Assembly: GCA_014058105.1 (NCBI GenBank)
Contig: JACGCM010000940.1
Location: 558,001-622,000, forward strand
DNA: 64,000 nt
Source of the DNA: Kingdonia uniflora
Taxonomy: Eukaryota > Streptophyta > Magnoliopsida > Ranunculales > Circaeasteraceae
Direction of reading: 5' to 3'
Shown: in pieces, positions 47,116 to 59,984 of the stretch
Position numbering within the stretch: the stretch's first letter is position 1
Layout: every line of letters begins with the position of its first letter
Program-made: the position numbers and the translations under genes
Notes under the pieces: generated by a model
Databases searched by the model: none
What the model saw: only the letters and a program-made list of their open reading frames with translations
Told to the model about the DNA's origin: nothing

Positions 47116-47480
47116 TTTTTTTTTTTTTTTGCAAAGTAAGCATGAAAGTTTATTAGAGAGAGAGAATAAAAGAATACACACCAACCCCAAGGACAAGCCC
47201 CCTACGAGGCACCGGGGGAACTAATCAAATCTAAAATACTCTCTCATGGGAACCTCCACTTTAAGAAAATGGGGACGCCCTACATAAGTCGCTCTCTCAC
47301 CCTCTAACAAGAAACAAGCTTTTTTAGACAAAAAACAACTTCTACCTCAATATTTTAGATGAAATAAATTATATAACTTTGGTCATTCAAAAGAACTTAA
47401 TAGTAACCTCTTTTGAACAGATAAGAGAACTCCACCAACAAGTTCCATTGCGGATATTCCAAGCCCATAATTCAACAACT
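47116..47480 (-). mobile_element. LINE 3'-end fragment with poly-A tail
   Basis: Begins with about 16 T (antisense poly-A) near 47116-47131, followed by gcaaagtaagcatgaaagttta and ccccaaggacaagccccctac, a typical 3'-UTR style of plant LINEs. Coding text was not recognised. It stands head to tail with the 46016-47080 fragment and could be a second, 5'-truncated insertion. Confidence 0.5.
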
Positions 47481-48120
47481 CTGTAACAACAAAACAAACT
47501 TTTTAATCAAAAAATGGGGAATGTATGATGCAAATTAACACGAATCAAATGAAACTACAATGGGAAACTCAAAAATTCGAGAACTCGTACACATTTATCT
47601 CCTTATCTAGAACTTACCCAAGCACCAAAAAATCCCAAAATTCTGAAATAGAGCAATGAAAATCATATATATGAGTTGATTTTTTCTTTTAGAAGTTGAA
47701 ATTTGATCATAGAGAGAAGTTAATTAGAAATAAGCTAATTTCAGAATAAAACCCTAATTTGAAGAATTCAAAGATTACATGTGAAAATTGTAGAATCTAA
47801 AGAAGAAGATATGAAACTTACAAGATTTGTTCTTCAAGCGCTTTGGATTCGAATCCAGATTTATGAGCAGTGATGGAGACAGGATACCTAATTTTGCTTC
47901 TCCCTACACTTTTCAATGGAAAATCCTACCGTGGGACTTTGGGAGTCCGTTCACTTCCGGTAACCGACATAGAGAAATGAAGAGAGAAAGCAAATTGATT
48001 CAACCAAAATCTAGGAAATGACTTTGGTGGAAGAGGTGTGTAGTTTAGAGTGGATATCAATGTTGACTGCTTTATCTTTGAGTGATAGATTTAAGTGCAA
48101 AATTTACATTGCATCGATTC
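47481..48120. other. CACTA interior, no feature identified
   Basis: AT-rich sequence. A plus-strand 64-codon frame at 47827-48021 shows no known motif. It could contain exons of the captured helicase gene or of another captured gene, but I could not match any. Confidence 0.35.
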
Positions 48121-48314
48121 ATTGCTTAATATAGTGGTTATTAATGTTATGGAAAGTTTTCCTAAAAATAATCTTCACTGTGAGTGGTGTTTGAGTACAA
48201 AAAGAAATGCTACAATAGTGGTCATTCACAAAACGCTCTAAAAGCTCACCTTTAATAACATTTTAGTTAAATGCTATGAAACTAATGCTATCAAAAGTGA
48301 TATTTCTTGTAGTG

Positions 48315-48860
48315 TGGGCAGGCCGAAATTACAAACAAAACTATAGTGGATGGGATCAAGAAGAGACTTAAATTAGAAAAGAAGGGAAATTTGATAAGGG
48401 AACTACCACATGTCTTGTGGTCCTACCGCACAATACCAAGATAATCAAGTGGGTATTCCCAATTCCTACTTGCTTATGGAACCGAGGCCGTAATCCCAAC
48501 ATAATATCACCACCCCGTCAAAGATCATGAGTTGACTGATGAAGGGAATGAGTTCGAATTAGCCTGCAATATAAATTGGATCAATGAAGCACGAGCTCGA
48601 GCTATTGTCAACTTGGGTCAATATCATCATATGCTCGCCAACTCATACAATAGAAGAGTTCGTAATCATGAGTCTGAAATCAACGACCTAGTCCTCTGAG
48701 AAATCCCTAAAAATATAAAAGAGTTAAATATTGGGAAGCTCGCAGCATGACAAAAGACGACATCAGGATACCCAACCCTTAAAGCACTAGGAGGTTGAAG
48801 CGGTACTTTTGCTAAATCCTTAATTTTTCCAAGTACATGATACATTTACTGTTGTTCTTT
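48315..48860 (+). pseudogene. Gypsy integrase core, distal part
   Basis: Resumes exactly at the CACTA terminus with GQAEITNKTIVDGIKKRL, the block holding the catalytic Glu of plant gypsy integrases. It continues with LPHVLWSYRTIPR, LLAYGTEAVIPT, INWINEARARAIVNL and MLANSYNRRV. Stops interrupt it. Together with 41410-41730 this shows one integrase split by the transposon. Confidence 0.85.
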
Positions 48861-49109
48861 ATATTCACAAAGTGAGATTTAAAATCTCTAACAGTATGTA
48901 CATTTTTTTCTCATCAATGAAAACTTTTAAGTTTTTTCCCACATTACTATCTACTATCCAACATATATATCTTTCTTTACTAAATCTTTATCTTTATCTA
49001 CTAAATCTCTATCTTTAACTACCCAATCTCACAGTTAAAGCAAAATTAACACTTGCTTTAATTTATTTGACATCTATAATACATAAACCCAAATAGTTTA
49101 CATCTATTT

Positions 49110-52100
49110 TTATACAAGTCCTTTTTGAGAAGAGGATGAACTTTCCCTAACTTTAGAACTTCTAAATTCTGGTATTCTGGCAGCGACGATCACTCTACCT
49201 TGCTCCACCATTTTTTGGGTAAGGGAGCCAACTCCAGACATAAAGCGCTCTAGATATTCAAATTGAATTAACTTCATATCAAACTTTACGCCCTGAGCAA
49301 TCATCTTATCATGTATAGTATCTCTCTCTTTTTCAATTCTTTTAACCTTACTCACAAAAAAGCGAGAACTGCTGCCATCTCTTTCACATGCACTGTCCCA
49401 GCTGCGAGCTTATTCTTGTTAGGTACAACAAGCTCACAAATCTTTTCCCTGACATCCTATAGAAATCTTTTCCAAATTACTACAACGACCTCGTTCTTCG
49501 GATGTTTTTGAAATAGCCTGAGCATAACGAGCCTCCATTACTATCATAATCTCATTCATCTGCCTCATCATCTCCATTGATTTATCCAGTCTACTCTGAT
49601 TGTACAATCTCTCACTGATCCCTCCCTTCGGTTCCCATTGAGATACTAAAAGATCTACCTCCAATTTTTCTATTGATTGATGCCAAAACAAGTCACTAGT
49701 CCGGTACTTCGCTACACCGGCTTCCAATGTCGCTATTTGCTCGATCAAAGTTTTCACTTCGACCTCCTTCTTCCTCAATTGCACCGTAACATTATAAAAT
49801 TCCTTTTTAAGTCCATTACTTCCGTCTCTAACCCTTTGATGCGATATTGAGCGTGATTCGCATGCATTTCCCCTTCAGTCTCTCTACCACTTCTTTCCAA
49901 CTACCACAAGCTTTTAATACTTCTTCCTCCAATTTCTTTACTTTTTCAACGAGTCTATTGCAGTAACTTTACGTAGTCTCAATACTATTATCCCTTCTCT
50001 TTATAGTGTTACTCAACTTCTCCACATCGCTTTGAGCGCTCATCAACTCCCCTTGAACGTTCGCCAATTCTATCTCCTTTTTCTCTAAAATTTCCTTTAA
50101 CTCAAGTACTTTTACCTCTAATTTCATATTTACCTCGGCATTAATTTCCAAAGACTGAAGACTCTGGTCTAAATTAAAGTTCAATTTCTCGATAAGTTCA
50201 GACAACATTTTATGTTGACCGTGAACAATTTCTAACTCGACCTGCACAACAGTTCGATCTCTTATTACAACACTTCAAAAGTTATGCACAAAATTACATA
50301 TCTTGCATCAACACAGTTCGTACATCACAACAATTCCCATAATAATCAATTATAGATCTTCAGTGGTCTTATATATATTATTGACACGACAACATGAGCT
50401 GATACTTCTTTAGCTTTCAAGCTATGCAAGTTTCTCGCTCTGGTGGCCAATACTTCTACGATCTCGGGATCTACATAAATGGATTGATCTTCTAACATTT
50501 TAAGGTATGCCTCTTTTAACCCTCTTTCACTTCCTATTTCAGCTTCTAGAAAGAGGTTCAACTTCATAAGGTCTTTGGTTACTTTTGGTGTATTTTCTCT
50601 AATACCATCGGGAAGGCAAAGTCGCATTTTTAAGTACCTACTCCTATCTTTCCTAACTACTTCATCCTTCTTTATTTTATCTTTAGCCTATCCTAAACGA
50701 GCTGCACATAACTCTCTCTAATGATCCCAACTAAGTTCTCTATATTTTCTAACCTGAACCTCAGTACGTCCAGTGAAAAGAGCTGTTGCGTGGGAAACAT
50801 TTTTCTCCCTCGCGAGCTCTTTCTGTAACGCCTCAATTGTGACGCGCAGTTTGTTAAGTTGTTATACATAATAATTTTACTATCAAACAGTATAACATCA
50901 GAACTTTACTACTTAAAACAATCTAGTACAAATGTTTTACTTCTCCAATATCAAATTCCTCTAAAATATTGCAATATTTCTTACTCTACCTTATCCTGAT
51001 CGAACCCTCCTTGGTTCTCACCATGAGTAGCATTAGTGATCTTATCCAACCCGGCCTGACACAGTTTCCAGAGGCGAATTCTTCCCTGCTTCGACATCCT
51101 CTTCCCCCTTTGGCCCAACGATATCCTCAGATCGACCCTCCATTATAGCTACTACATTGACAAAATCTTATCCATCATCCTGCAGATGTTGGACAAGATT
51201 ATCCCGAGCAGCAGTCATCTTCTTGGTTTATTGTGTGGCCTCCACCAAGATCTTGTCCACTGTTGCCTGATAGGACGTTTTCAAATTTGCAATCTCTGTA
51301 ATCGATCGCATCTTCTTCTCCTCCAGATCTTTCTCGAGTTGAGCAACCCACATCTCTAGCTTCGCTTTCCCTTCCTTAAAACCGAAGCAAATACCTATCA
51401 TCACGCGGGAAACCTATAAAAAATAAGCAGTTACAATCGTCACTTTGAAAATGTCTAATTTATAGCACTAGTTCAAATATCAGACTTACCCTACACAACT
51501 CAATCTTCACTGCAGGCTTTAGCTTTTCAACATCCCCCAAAGCTACTGCCTTGAACTTGTTTTCCAATGTGAGTAGATCATCCTCCATGCTCGATGCCAG
51601 AATATCATCCTTCAGCTTGTTCATAAGGGGAGGAGGTAGAGATTTGTCCAGCTTTCTCTTCTTCATGCCACCCTCGACCTCCGTACTTTCTGCATTCCCA
51701 GAGGTTGAAATGGAAGTCTTAACATTTATCTTCTTGAGGGCCTTACGGCTGGTGTTTCCCGAGCTAACCCCACCAGCTCGCGGCTTCACGACCGGCAGTG
51801 GAACTCTTCCAAATGAGGGAATAGCCAAATCACTGGCCCCCTATTTTGTCCAACACAGCTATTGTCACTACAGAAGATGAAATGCCATCTGCCATTTTCC
51901 TCTTAACTTAAGACTTCTAAACTTTCAAATATTTGTTGTTAACTCTCTTGTTCTTGCTAATATCAAGCTCGCCTAATACAGCTTCCAGCTTGATGCCTTA
52001 TCGAGCTATTGTATCAATCAACGATTCTTCTCTCTTAACACGAGAACGAGGATCTGCATACAGAATAATATATGTCAACACCAAAGAGAGTACCATAACA

Positions 52101-55100
52101 GATACAGTTTGAAGTTGGTAAGATCAACTTATATTTCTTAAACGATTTATATGTAAGAGCCAGGGAGTTCTCATCAGCTCGCTGGAGACACTCGCTTTTC
52201 ATCCAAATAAGATTATCATTCCATACCCTTCCACCAAATTTTAGATCAAAAAATTGGGTTCAGATCGAGCTGGAACAAAAGTAAGCACCCCCAGTAGAGG
52301 TACAATATTTCATATGGTAATACTTCAAAACATCTGAAGGAGTCAATCTTTTCTTATTCCCCTCAATGCCCACTTCCTATTTAAATTCTCACAGACATTG
52401 ATAGCCTCATATATATTACCATTTAGTTGGGCAGGACAGGTCCCGATCTCATTCATGATTCCTTTAGCAAGGTTACTTAAAGGTGTTGAGAATAGAGGTA
52501 ACTAATCTCTCTTCTACAATAAGAACGATAGGTAGAATATGCCAATCAACTAAACTGAGAAACATATAACAATAAAAAAACACAAGGTTTCGCAGACGAG
52601 GGAAGTGGAAAACCCTTACGGATAAAAAACCACTCCCCGAATAATCCACTATGTTAATCAAACAGGTTACAACGATCTCTTCAAGCTTCCCAAGCTTTGA
52701 TGGAGTCTCTTAAATTCTAGGCCTAGAATTAAACTCACGTAGGAAAAGATAGACTAACAAAATAACCTAAGTCCTCTTTATATACTAGTGGACTAAATAC
52801 AAGTAGAACATATCTCGAGGTAGAACTCAATGTCTCAGAAGAACTCACAAAGGCAGCCATGCAAATCTCGTTCGAACGAAGCACATAGTCGTTCGAGCGA
52901 CTTAAGCGATTAGAGGTTCCAGCCCTAGAAAAACATACAGGCCGTTCAAACGAAATCCCATCTCATTCGAACGACTTCTTCGGTCTTTGAAAGTAAAATG
53001 TAACATTTGACAATCTCATTCAAACGAGCTCTATTCTCGTTCGAACGACTTCAACCTCCTTTGAGCTCTTCTTCAGTAACTCAAATAGAACCAGCTAGAG
53101 TCATCAGGCAACATAACCAGTTCAAACTCCAGGTAACTTAACCATGGCCAGTTTGAATCTTCAGGATACTTAACCAGTTCGAACTTCTGTCGATCTTAAC
53201 CAATTCGAATCTGAACATTGAAAATCTCATTTTCAATTCGTTTCAATCCGACTTCAATGCTTGAACTGAAATAACTCAAACTAAAATGGCCTCGAACATA
53301 ATTCGAGTTCATACCTTATCAAAATGTACCACTAACCCATATTCGAACTGGGCAAGATAATAAAGAAAACCCTCCTCCAGATCACCTGCCCAGTTTCTGT
53401 TATAGTACTCCAAGGAAACAGACTCTAGAATCGCTCTACGAGTTTTCTCATACTCCAAATTCAGAAGCAAGAAAAATGTACTATCACCCCCTTCCCATCA
53501 TAATACTCCCTAAAAGATCTCCATTTAGACTCCATCACACCTCCCCATACACCATCTATACTACTTTTACATTTACAAAATTCTTTTAACACATGAATTT
53601 GCAGGATAACGATAATGATTACCAAGAAAATATGGAAACTCGAGTAGCTCCTCCCCTTCACTCTCCTCAGAGCTAATCTCTCTTTTAACAGATAAAATGA
53701 CATCATTTGAGCTATTATTTATAAGCTTTCCCCCTACAGAGTTGTTACCCTCACATCCTATATTTTTATCAACAATTGAATGACCCGAAATGGAAGGCTC
53801 CATCTCGAACAAAAAGCTTGAAAAAGGAGGTAGTTTATTTCTAAGTTCTTTCACACGCATCTACATCTACATACAAGTCCAGGTATTTCAATCAATTTCT
53901 ATATTTTCCCTTGATTATTGTTTTTCAAATACATCAACAAACTATACATATATTATTTTCATATCTCTGTAGTACTTATCCATACAACAAACAAATTTCA
54001 CAAAACCACTTTTTCCTACAAACAGTACAAAACACATATTTCCTGATATAGTAATCATTTCAAAATTCAAATAAGCAAAATAGAGGGAATCACCCACAAA
54101 CACAGTGTATCAATCAAATTACACATAAGTAAGACATTCATACATAGCACTAATGTTTAACGGCCGAGGATGAATCCAGTACAGTAAACACCTCCTTTTT
54201 CATAGTAGGTTCCGGTGACAACTTTCTTCTATTCCTTTAAAATTACAATTTCCTCACCCCTCTGAAAACGTTGATTCAACTTTAGGTTTTTTTTTATCAA
54301 CAATGACTCTGCAATAATTTTTTTTTCTCTCTCTAGACGTTCGTCTCTCTGCTTACTGTAAATTTTTTGAAGAAGAGTGGGAGGGGTTATTTATAGATTT
54401 CTTTTTAAACTGCTGGCAGTTATGGGGCCTTGTGTCAACCGCCCTTGGTTTTTCAATCGAGGTGTCCCTTCCAATGCTCCTATCAGTCCCATCACTCCTT
54501 TTGGAGAGATACACTCTTTCATCATTATAACTACGCCTATCATTAAATGTGCTTTCCTCACTCCTACTCATCCTCCTCTCGTTCCTCTTCACATCCATGA
54601 CAACTCCTTACTACACAAACAGCTCAAACTTAACATTTTAACTTTTCATCTACTCATACTTTTCAGATTACTGTTGTAAATATCCAGAGATTTATAGCCA
54701 ATTCGACGACATTCTCAAAGCATACAAATATTTTTAAAAAAAACCCAAACAAAATCCACATAAAAAGGAAAAGACTACACAACCTCAAAACAACAATTAT
54801 TCTTTTCAAATCAACCCATTACAATTTTTTGAATTACCATACAAACGATGTCTAAAAAATAATTACATTTGAAACATCCCAAATGACCTACAACTCCACA
54901 TCTAATCACCTCACCACCATTAATCAACTCATCTTCGTCAACTATCTCATCCATAACAATCTCTCTTGCAACAATCTTTCGAGCTTCAGGTCCATTTATC
55001 ATATCACAAAAAATATCATACCAATTTTTTTGATCCAGTTCAATGTCTCTTTCTCTTACAGTCAAACCTTCAAGCTGTAGTACAGACACAGGCAGCTCGT

Positions 55101-55173
55101 CGTCATATCTAAGAAGCCCGAATATCCGCTCACGCACTTCTGTGACCTTTATTGCCAAATTCCCCTCTTGCAT
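49110..55173 (-). pseudogene. Antisense coiled-coil ORF series, probable Tat-type extra ORF
   Basis: Minus-strand frames 53860-53573, 53400-53317, 52440-52100, 51828-51460, 50627-50346, 50247-49969, 49784-49434 and 49355-49110 read as pieces of one long protein. The N-terminal part has LEYYNRNWAGDLEEGFLYYL and IGTCPAQLNGNIYEAINVCE, then RGIRKD and PARSEPNF. A Lys/Ser-rich hinge (MKKRKLDKSLPPPLMNKLKD) and long heptad-rich coiled coils follow (LEVKVLELKEILEKKEIELA). The layout (conserved N-terminal domain, hinge, coiled coil), lying antisense downstream of integrase, is that of the extra ORF in Tat-lineage gypsy elements (the domain called Transposase_28 or putative gypsy-type transposon domain). 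Many stops are present. Frames at 54598-54353 and 55173-54811 may not belong. Confidence 0.55.
52484..53311 (-). mobile_element. LTR-like insertion within the antisense ORF, palindrome array
   Basis: It separates two parts of the antisense ORF: reading up to VVHFDKV ends near 53317 and resumes at STPLSNLAKG near 52480. The inserted text starts tgttgagaat and ends gagttca (TG..CA possible). On the minus strand it has LTR-like text (aagggttttccacttccct, cttgtgtttttttattgtta). It holds six TCGTTCGAACGA-type palindromes between 52868 and 53048, as the 29208-29814 sequence does. No target duplication was found. Confidence 0.5.
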
Positions 55174-56660
55174 GACGAACTCTCTGCGAGCGCGTCCTCG
55201 CCATGTTTACTAATGTCAAACCTTCATTTGTCACTTATTTATAAACACAGAGTACGATAGAATGCAATCCCATCTTTTCCACCAATAAGATACTAATTGA
55301 TAATCCTACGAGCAGTCATAATTATCTACCCTAACAACACAAATACTTATCCAAGATTATCAATTTAATCTCGATTAATATGTATTGATTTCTTCTTTCG
55401 AATTTTCAATTTTTATACTTCAATACAAATTTCACACATGATACTTACATCTCACAAAATTGGATTTTTTCTTACGCACTTACTATTTTTATCAGTTCCA
55501 TACACAGTCTTTCAAACATACAAACGCATAATCAATTCACATAATCTGACATTTTCAGTTCGAGAAAATTATATTTATTTATCTCCAACAGAAGTAAAAT
55601 TCTATGTAATTGTCGACACCACACACAGTCGACAATATATTGTCAATCACTGAGTTCTTCGACAAAAAAAAGAACTCTACTTTTATCGAATCCCCTATAA
55701 TTGACAATACCGACCACTATATTGTTGACAGCCTTTTATTTTGATAATTTTTGTTCTTTGCACATTTCAATTTCAACTGCTCAATTTCAACGCACAATAC
55801 TGACCAAAATTGGATTATACAAAGAATGACTTACCATAGCTGTAAGGCCCACAATTATCCGTTATGTCGCAAAGCTCCAAATTTTAGTAATCTCCTAACA
55901 ATAAATCACCACTACATCAGTATAAGCCCCAAAATCTTGAGTTTGGTAACCCTAAAAATTTCACAAAATTCCATACAAAAAAGAAAAACTATCTCTAATA
56001 TTGAAAGAGATAAGGGTGAGAAAATACATGTGAAAAGACCAATAAGGATCAACATCTCTTGGTTGAGGGAAACAAGAACAACAGCAACAACAAAAACCCA
56101 ACAAATTTTTTGTGTGATATCCAATCTGACTGAGAGGGAATAAGAGTCTTTTGGAGAGAGTATAAATTATGTGGGTATTGCAATCCTCTATAGATAGCAA
56201 TTTCAGCTCTAATGGCAAAAATTGAGATATATATATAGAGAGAGAGAGATAGAGAGAGAGAGAGAATGGTATGGGGGAAAGAGTGTGTGTGTGATATGAG
56301 ATGGGGAGAGTGATATAATTAAAGGAAATTTAAATTTAAAATCATGTGAAAAGAGAGGAAGAGTGCCACGTGGCTGCCACCTAATATAATCTTTGCCAAC
56401 TCATTTCCTTATATAACAACTTATAATTTTAGGAGCCACTCATCTAATAGAGATGAGTAGTTCCTATTGAGTGAGACTTTAGTCTCGTTTTTGAGTGTCT
56501 CTAAATCCTTCCCCATCATGGAATGGGTTCTCAAAATAAAAATAAAAACCTGCCAAGTATATGTTGTTTCCAGTTGTGGGTAAATAAATCTAGGACCAAA
56601 TCTCTCTCTCTCAACTCACGTAAGCTCTTATAAGAACCATTAGATTATGATAAATCCAAT
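55174..56660. other. Gene-less region; missing 3' LTR expected here
   Basis: AT-rich text with no recognised gene. If the gypsy element was complete, its 3' LTR should lie here. I compared the 5' LTR ends by eye and found no match. It contains a (GA)n/(TA)n run near 56226-56265 and a small hairpin (actcatct at 56438, agatgagt at 56451). Confidence 0.45.
56226..56265. repeat. (TA)n(GA)n microsatellite
   Basis: A short run of alternating TA passes into GA dinucleotides with one interruption (gata) before atgg. Confidence 0.9.
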
Positions 56661-56769
56661 AGTTTATAATTGTTGTATGGATTTTTGTAAATAGTTTTGT
56701 CCCCAGATCCCACCTATATATATTTCTTCGTTGTTGATTAGATTGGAATGTAATGATGAATCTATTTCT

Positions 56770-58473
<1,704 letters not shown>

Positions 58474-58634
58474 AAGTACTTCCATATTCCGATGAATAGG
58501 ATTCGACAATAGGTTTGAGTGAGTGATTAGAAGACTTCCTTTCCTCGATCTTGATTCATGTAGAAATTTGGGAATTATAATATTAGTTGAATCATAGAGA
58601 ACAAATTCTCACGGATATCATATAATTACTTAGC

Positions 58635-59365
58635 TTAGGTACCATATGAGCAAGCCCGGTAAAACCCTTGTATGGCTTCTTCTATTTCTCGATAAAAAGA
58701 AATATGATCAATGGTGGTTCGGATGTATATACAAAGAATTTCTTTTTTTACATTTCTTTTTATTGGATAGTTCCCATAAATCTCATGATAGATACCCAAA
58801 GATTCATATTGATCTTCAATGGAAACTTCTTTTCGTGCAAGGACGCATTGATCTAGTCGCCACTGGAGCCACAGAGGGCTATCTAAATTGATTTGTTTCT
58901 TCTGATATGCTCCAAGTACATCATAGGAACTACAAAAAATGTTTTTTTTTGTATACTTATAGTTTTTATTGTCAATTTTTTCATTTTCATAGTTTCTGTG
59001 ATTACATGGATTATATCTATTTTCACAAATACCTTGGCAAACTAATAGATGTAAAAAAAATATCACGTCCTTCCACTAAAATTGGTTGGAATGACTGTAT
59101 GCCTAATCTATGCAAAGTGGGTGTTCTATTCAGAAATATAGGATGCCCCTGCATAATGTCTTGAAGTATTTCCTACACGATTGGGTCTTTTTCCTAAATT
59201 TTACTTTAAAAAACTCCTATGTTGGAAGCAACATGTTGTCTGATTAAACCACGAATTACAAATGTTTGGAAAAGCTCTATTGCTATTTCGCGAGGCAATC
59301 CACGTCGATATAATGAAAGTGAAGGGACGACAACAATGACAGAATGTCCCGAATAATCAACCCGT
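58635..59365 (-). pseudogene. rpoC1: Plastid rpoC1 3' fragment, active-site region deleted
   Basis: On the minus strand it starts near 59365 with [20 protein letters not shown], then [12 protein letters not shown] and ILVEGR-like text. It then jumps to [20 protein letters not shown] and runs to the normal end ([22 protein letters not shown], 58635). About 65 residues are missing at 59035-59045, including the NADFDGD metal-binding motif of the polymerase active site. Gene order (rpoC1 then rpoC2, same strand, about 160 bases apart) is as in plastid genomes, so both came in one insert. Confidence 0.95.
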
Positions 59366-59369
59366 TTAC

Positions 59370-59980
59370 TAAGCTATATAGGGTACTCATGCCAACTAGC
59401 TCATGTTCGTCAATAACCTCTGGTCCGTCCTTGCCAATATCCTCTATTTGCTCCTTATCTGGATCCTCCATAGGCTTCTCCTCGAAATACTCCACCTTTG
59501 TAGGCTCCTCATCTGGGTCGAAATCTGCATCTACAAAATAGGCTTGGTATGGGAATACATGCACATGTGTATCCAGTCGGCATGCCATGAAGAATTCATC
59601 TCCTACCAATGGTCTCCAGTAATCCTGCTTACATCTAGCTAAATCTGATTACATATCCAATGGCTCTAAGAGAGTCTTTTAAACATCGCTTATTCCACTG
59701 GGATCAATGTGCTCAATGATCATCGTAACAAATGCTGGAAGATAGTAAACAATGTCACTCCCATTGGCTATAACATACTGTATATCCCTCGCAGTCTCTC
59801 TGATGGTACGACCAATGTTGTCCATTATGCCATATCCTATGGTATCTCGATGTAGAACTCATAGCAACTCCAAACCTTCATGTCCTACCATTGTAGGCTT
59901 CTCTGCTCCCATGATGTTGATATAGAGACAATATGTTACTGCAAGCTAGTTAGAGAACAAGTTCCCTACAGGAATCATAT
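59370..59980 (-). other. Unrecognised coherent reading frame beside the plastid insert
   Basis: With a few stops, the minus strand reads TMVGHEGLELL, VIANGSDIVYYLPAFVTMII, ARCKQDYWRPLVGDEFFMAC, VFPYQAYFVDADFDPDEEPT and an acidic tail with [19 protein letters not shown]. This low-noise, gene-like text is neither plastid rpoC1 nor LINE RT. I do not recognise the family. It joins the rpoC1 fragment near 59365 and the LINE near 59985, so both edges are insertion or recombination points. Confidence 0.45.
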
Positions 59981-59984
59981 TGTC

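Larger units (their letters stand above)
41731..48314 (-). mobile_element. CACTA-like (En/Spm) transposon carrying a captured gene
   Basis: The right edge, read on the minus strand from 48314, starts CACTACAAGAAATA, the terminal motif of CACTA elements, immediately followed by gypsy integrase text. The left edge has a 35-bp subterminal tandem array (separate entry) but no CACTA terminus, so it is truncated together with part of the integrase. Phrases such as aatgctat and tagcatt occur in both subterminal regions. No transposase (TnpA/TnpD) was recognised, so the element was non-autonomous. Inside lie a hAT-like insertion, a helicase gene fragment, and two LINE pieces. Confidence 0.75.
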
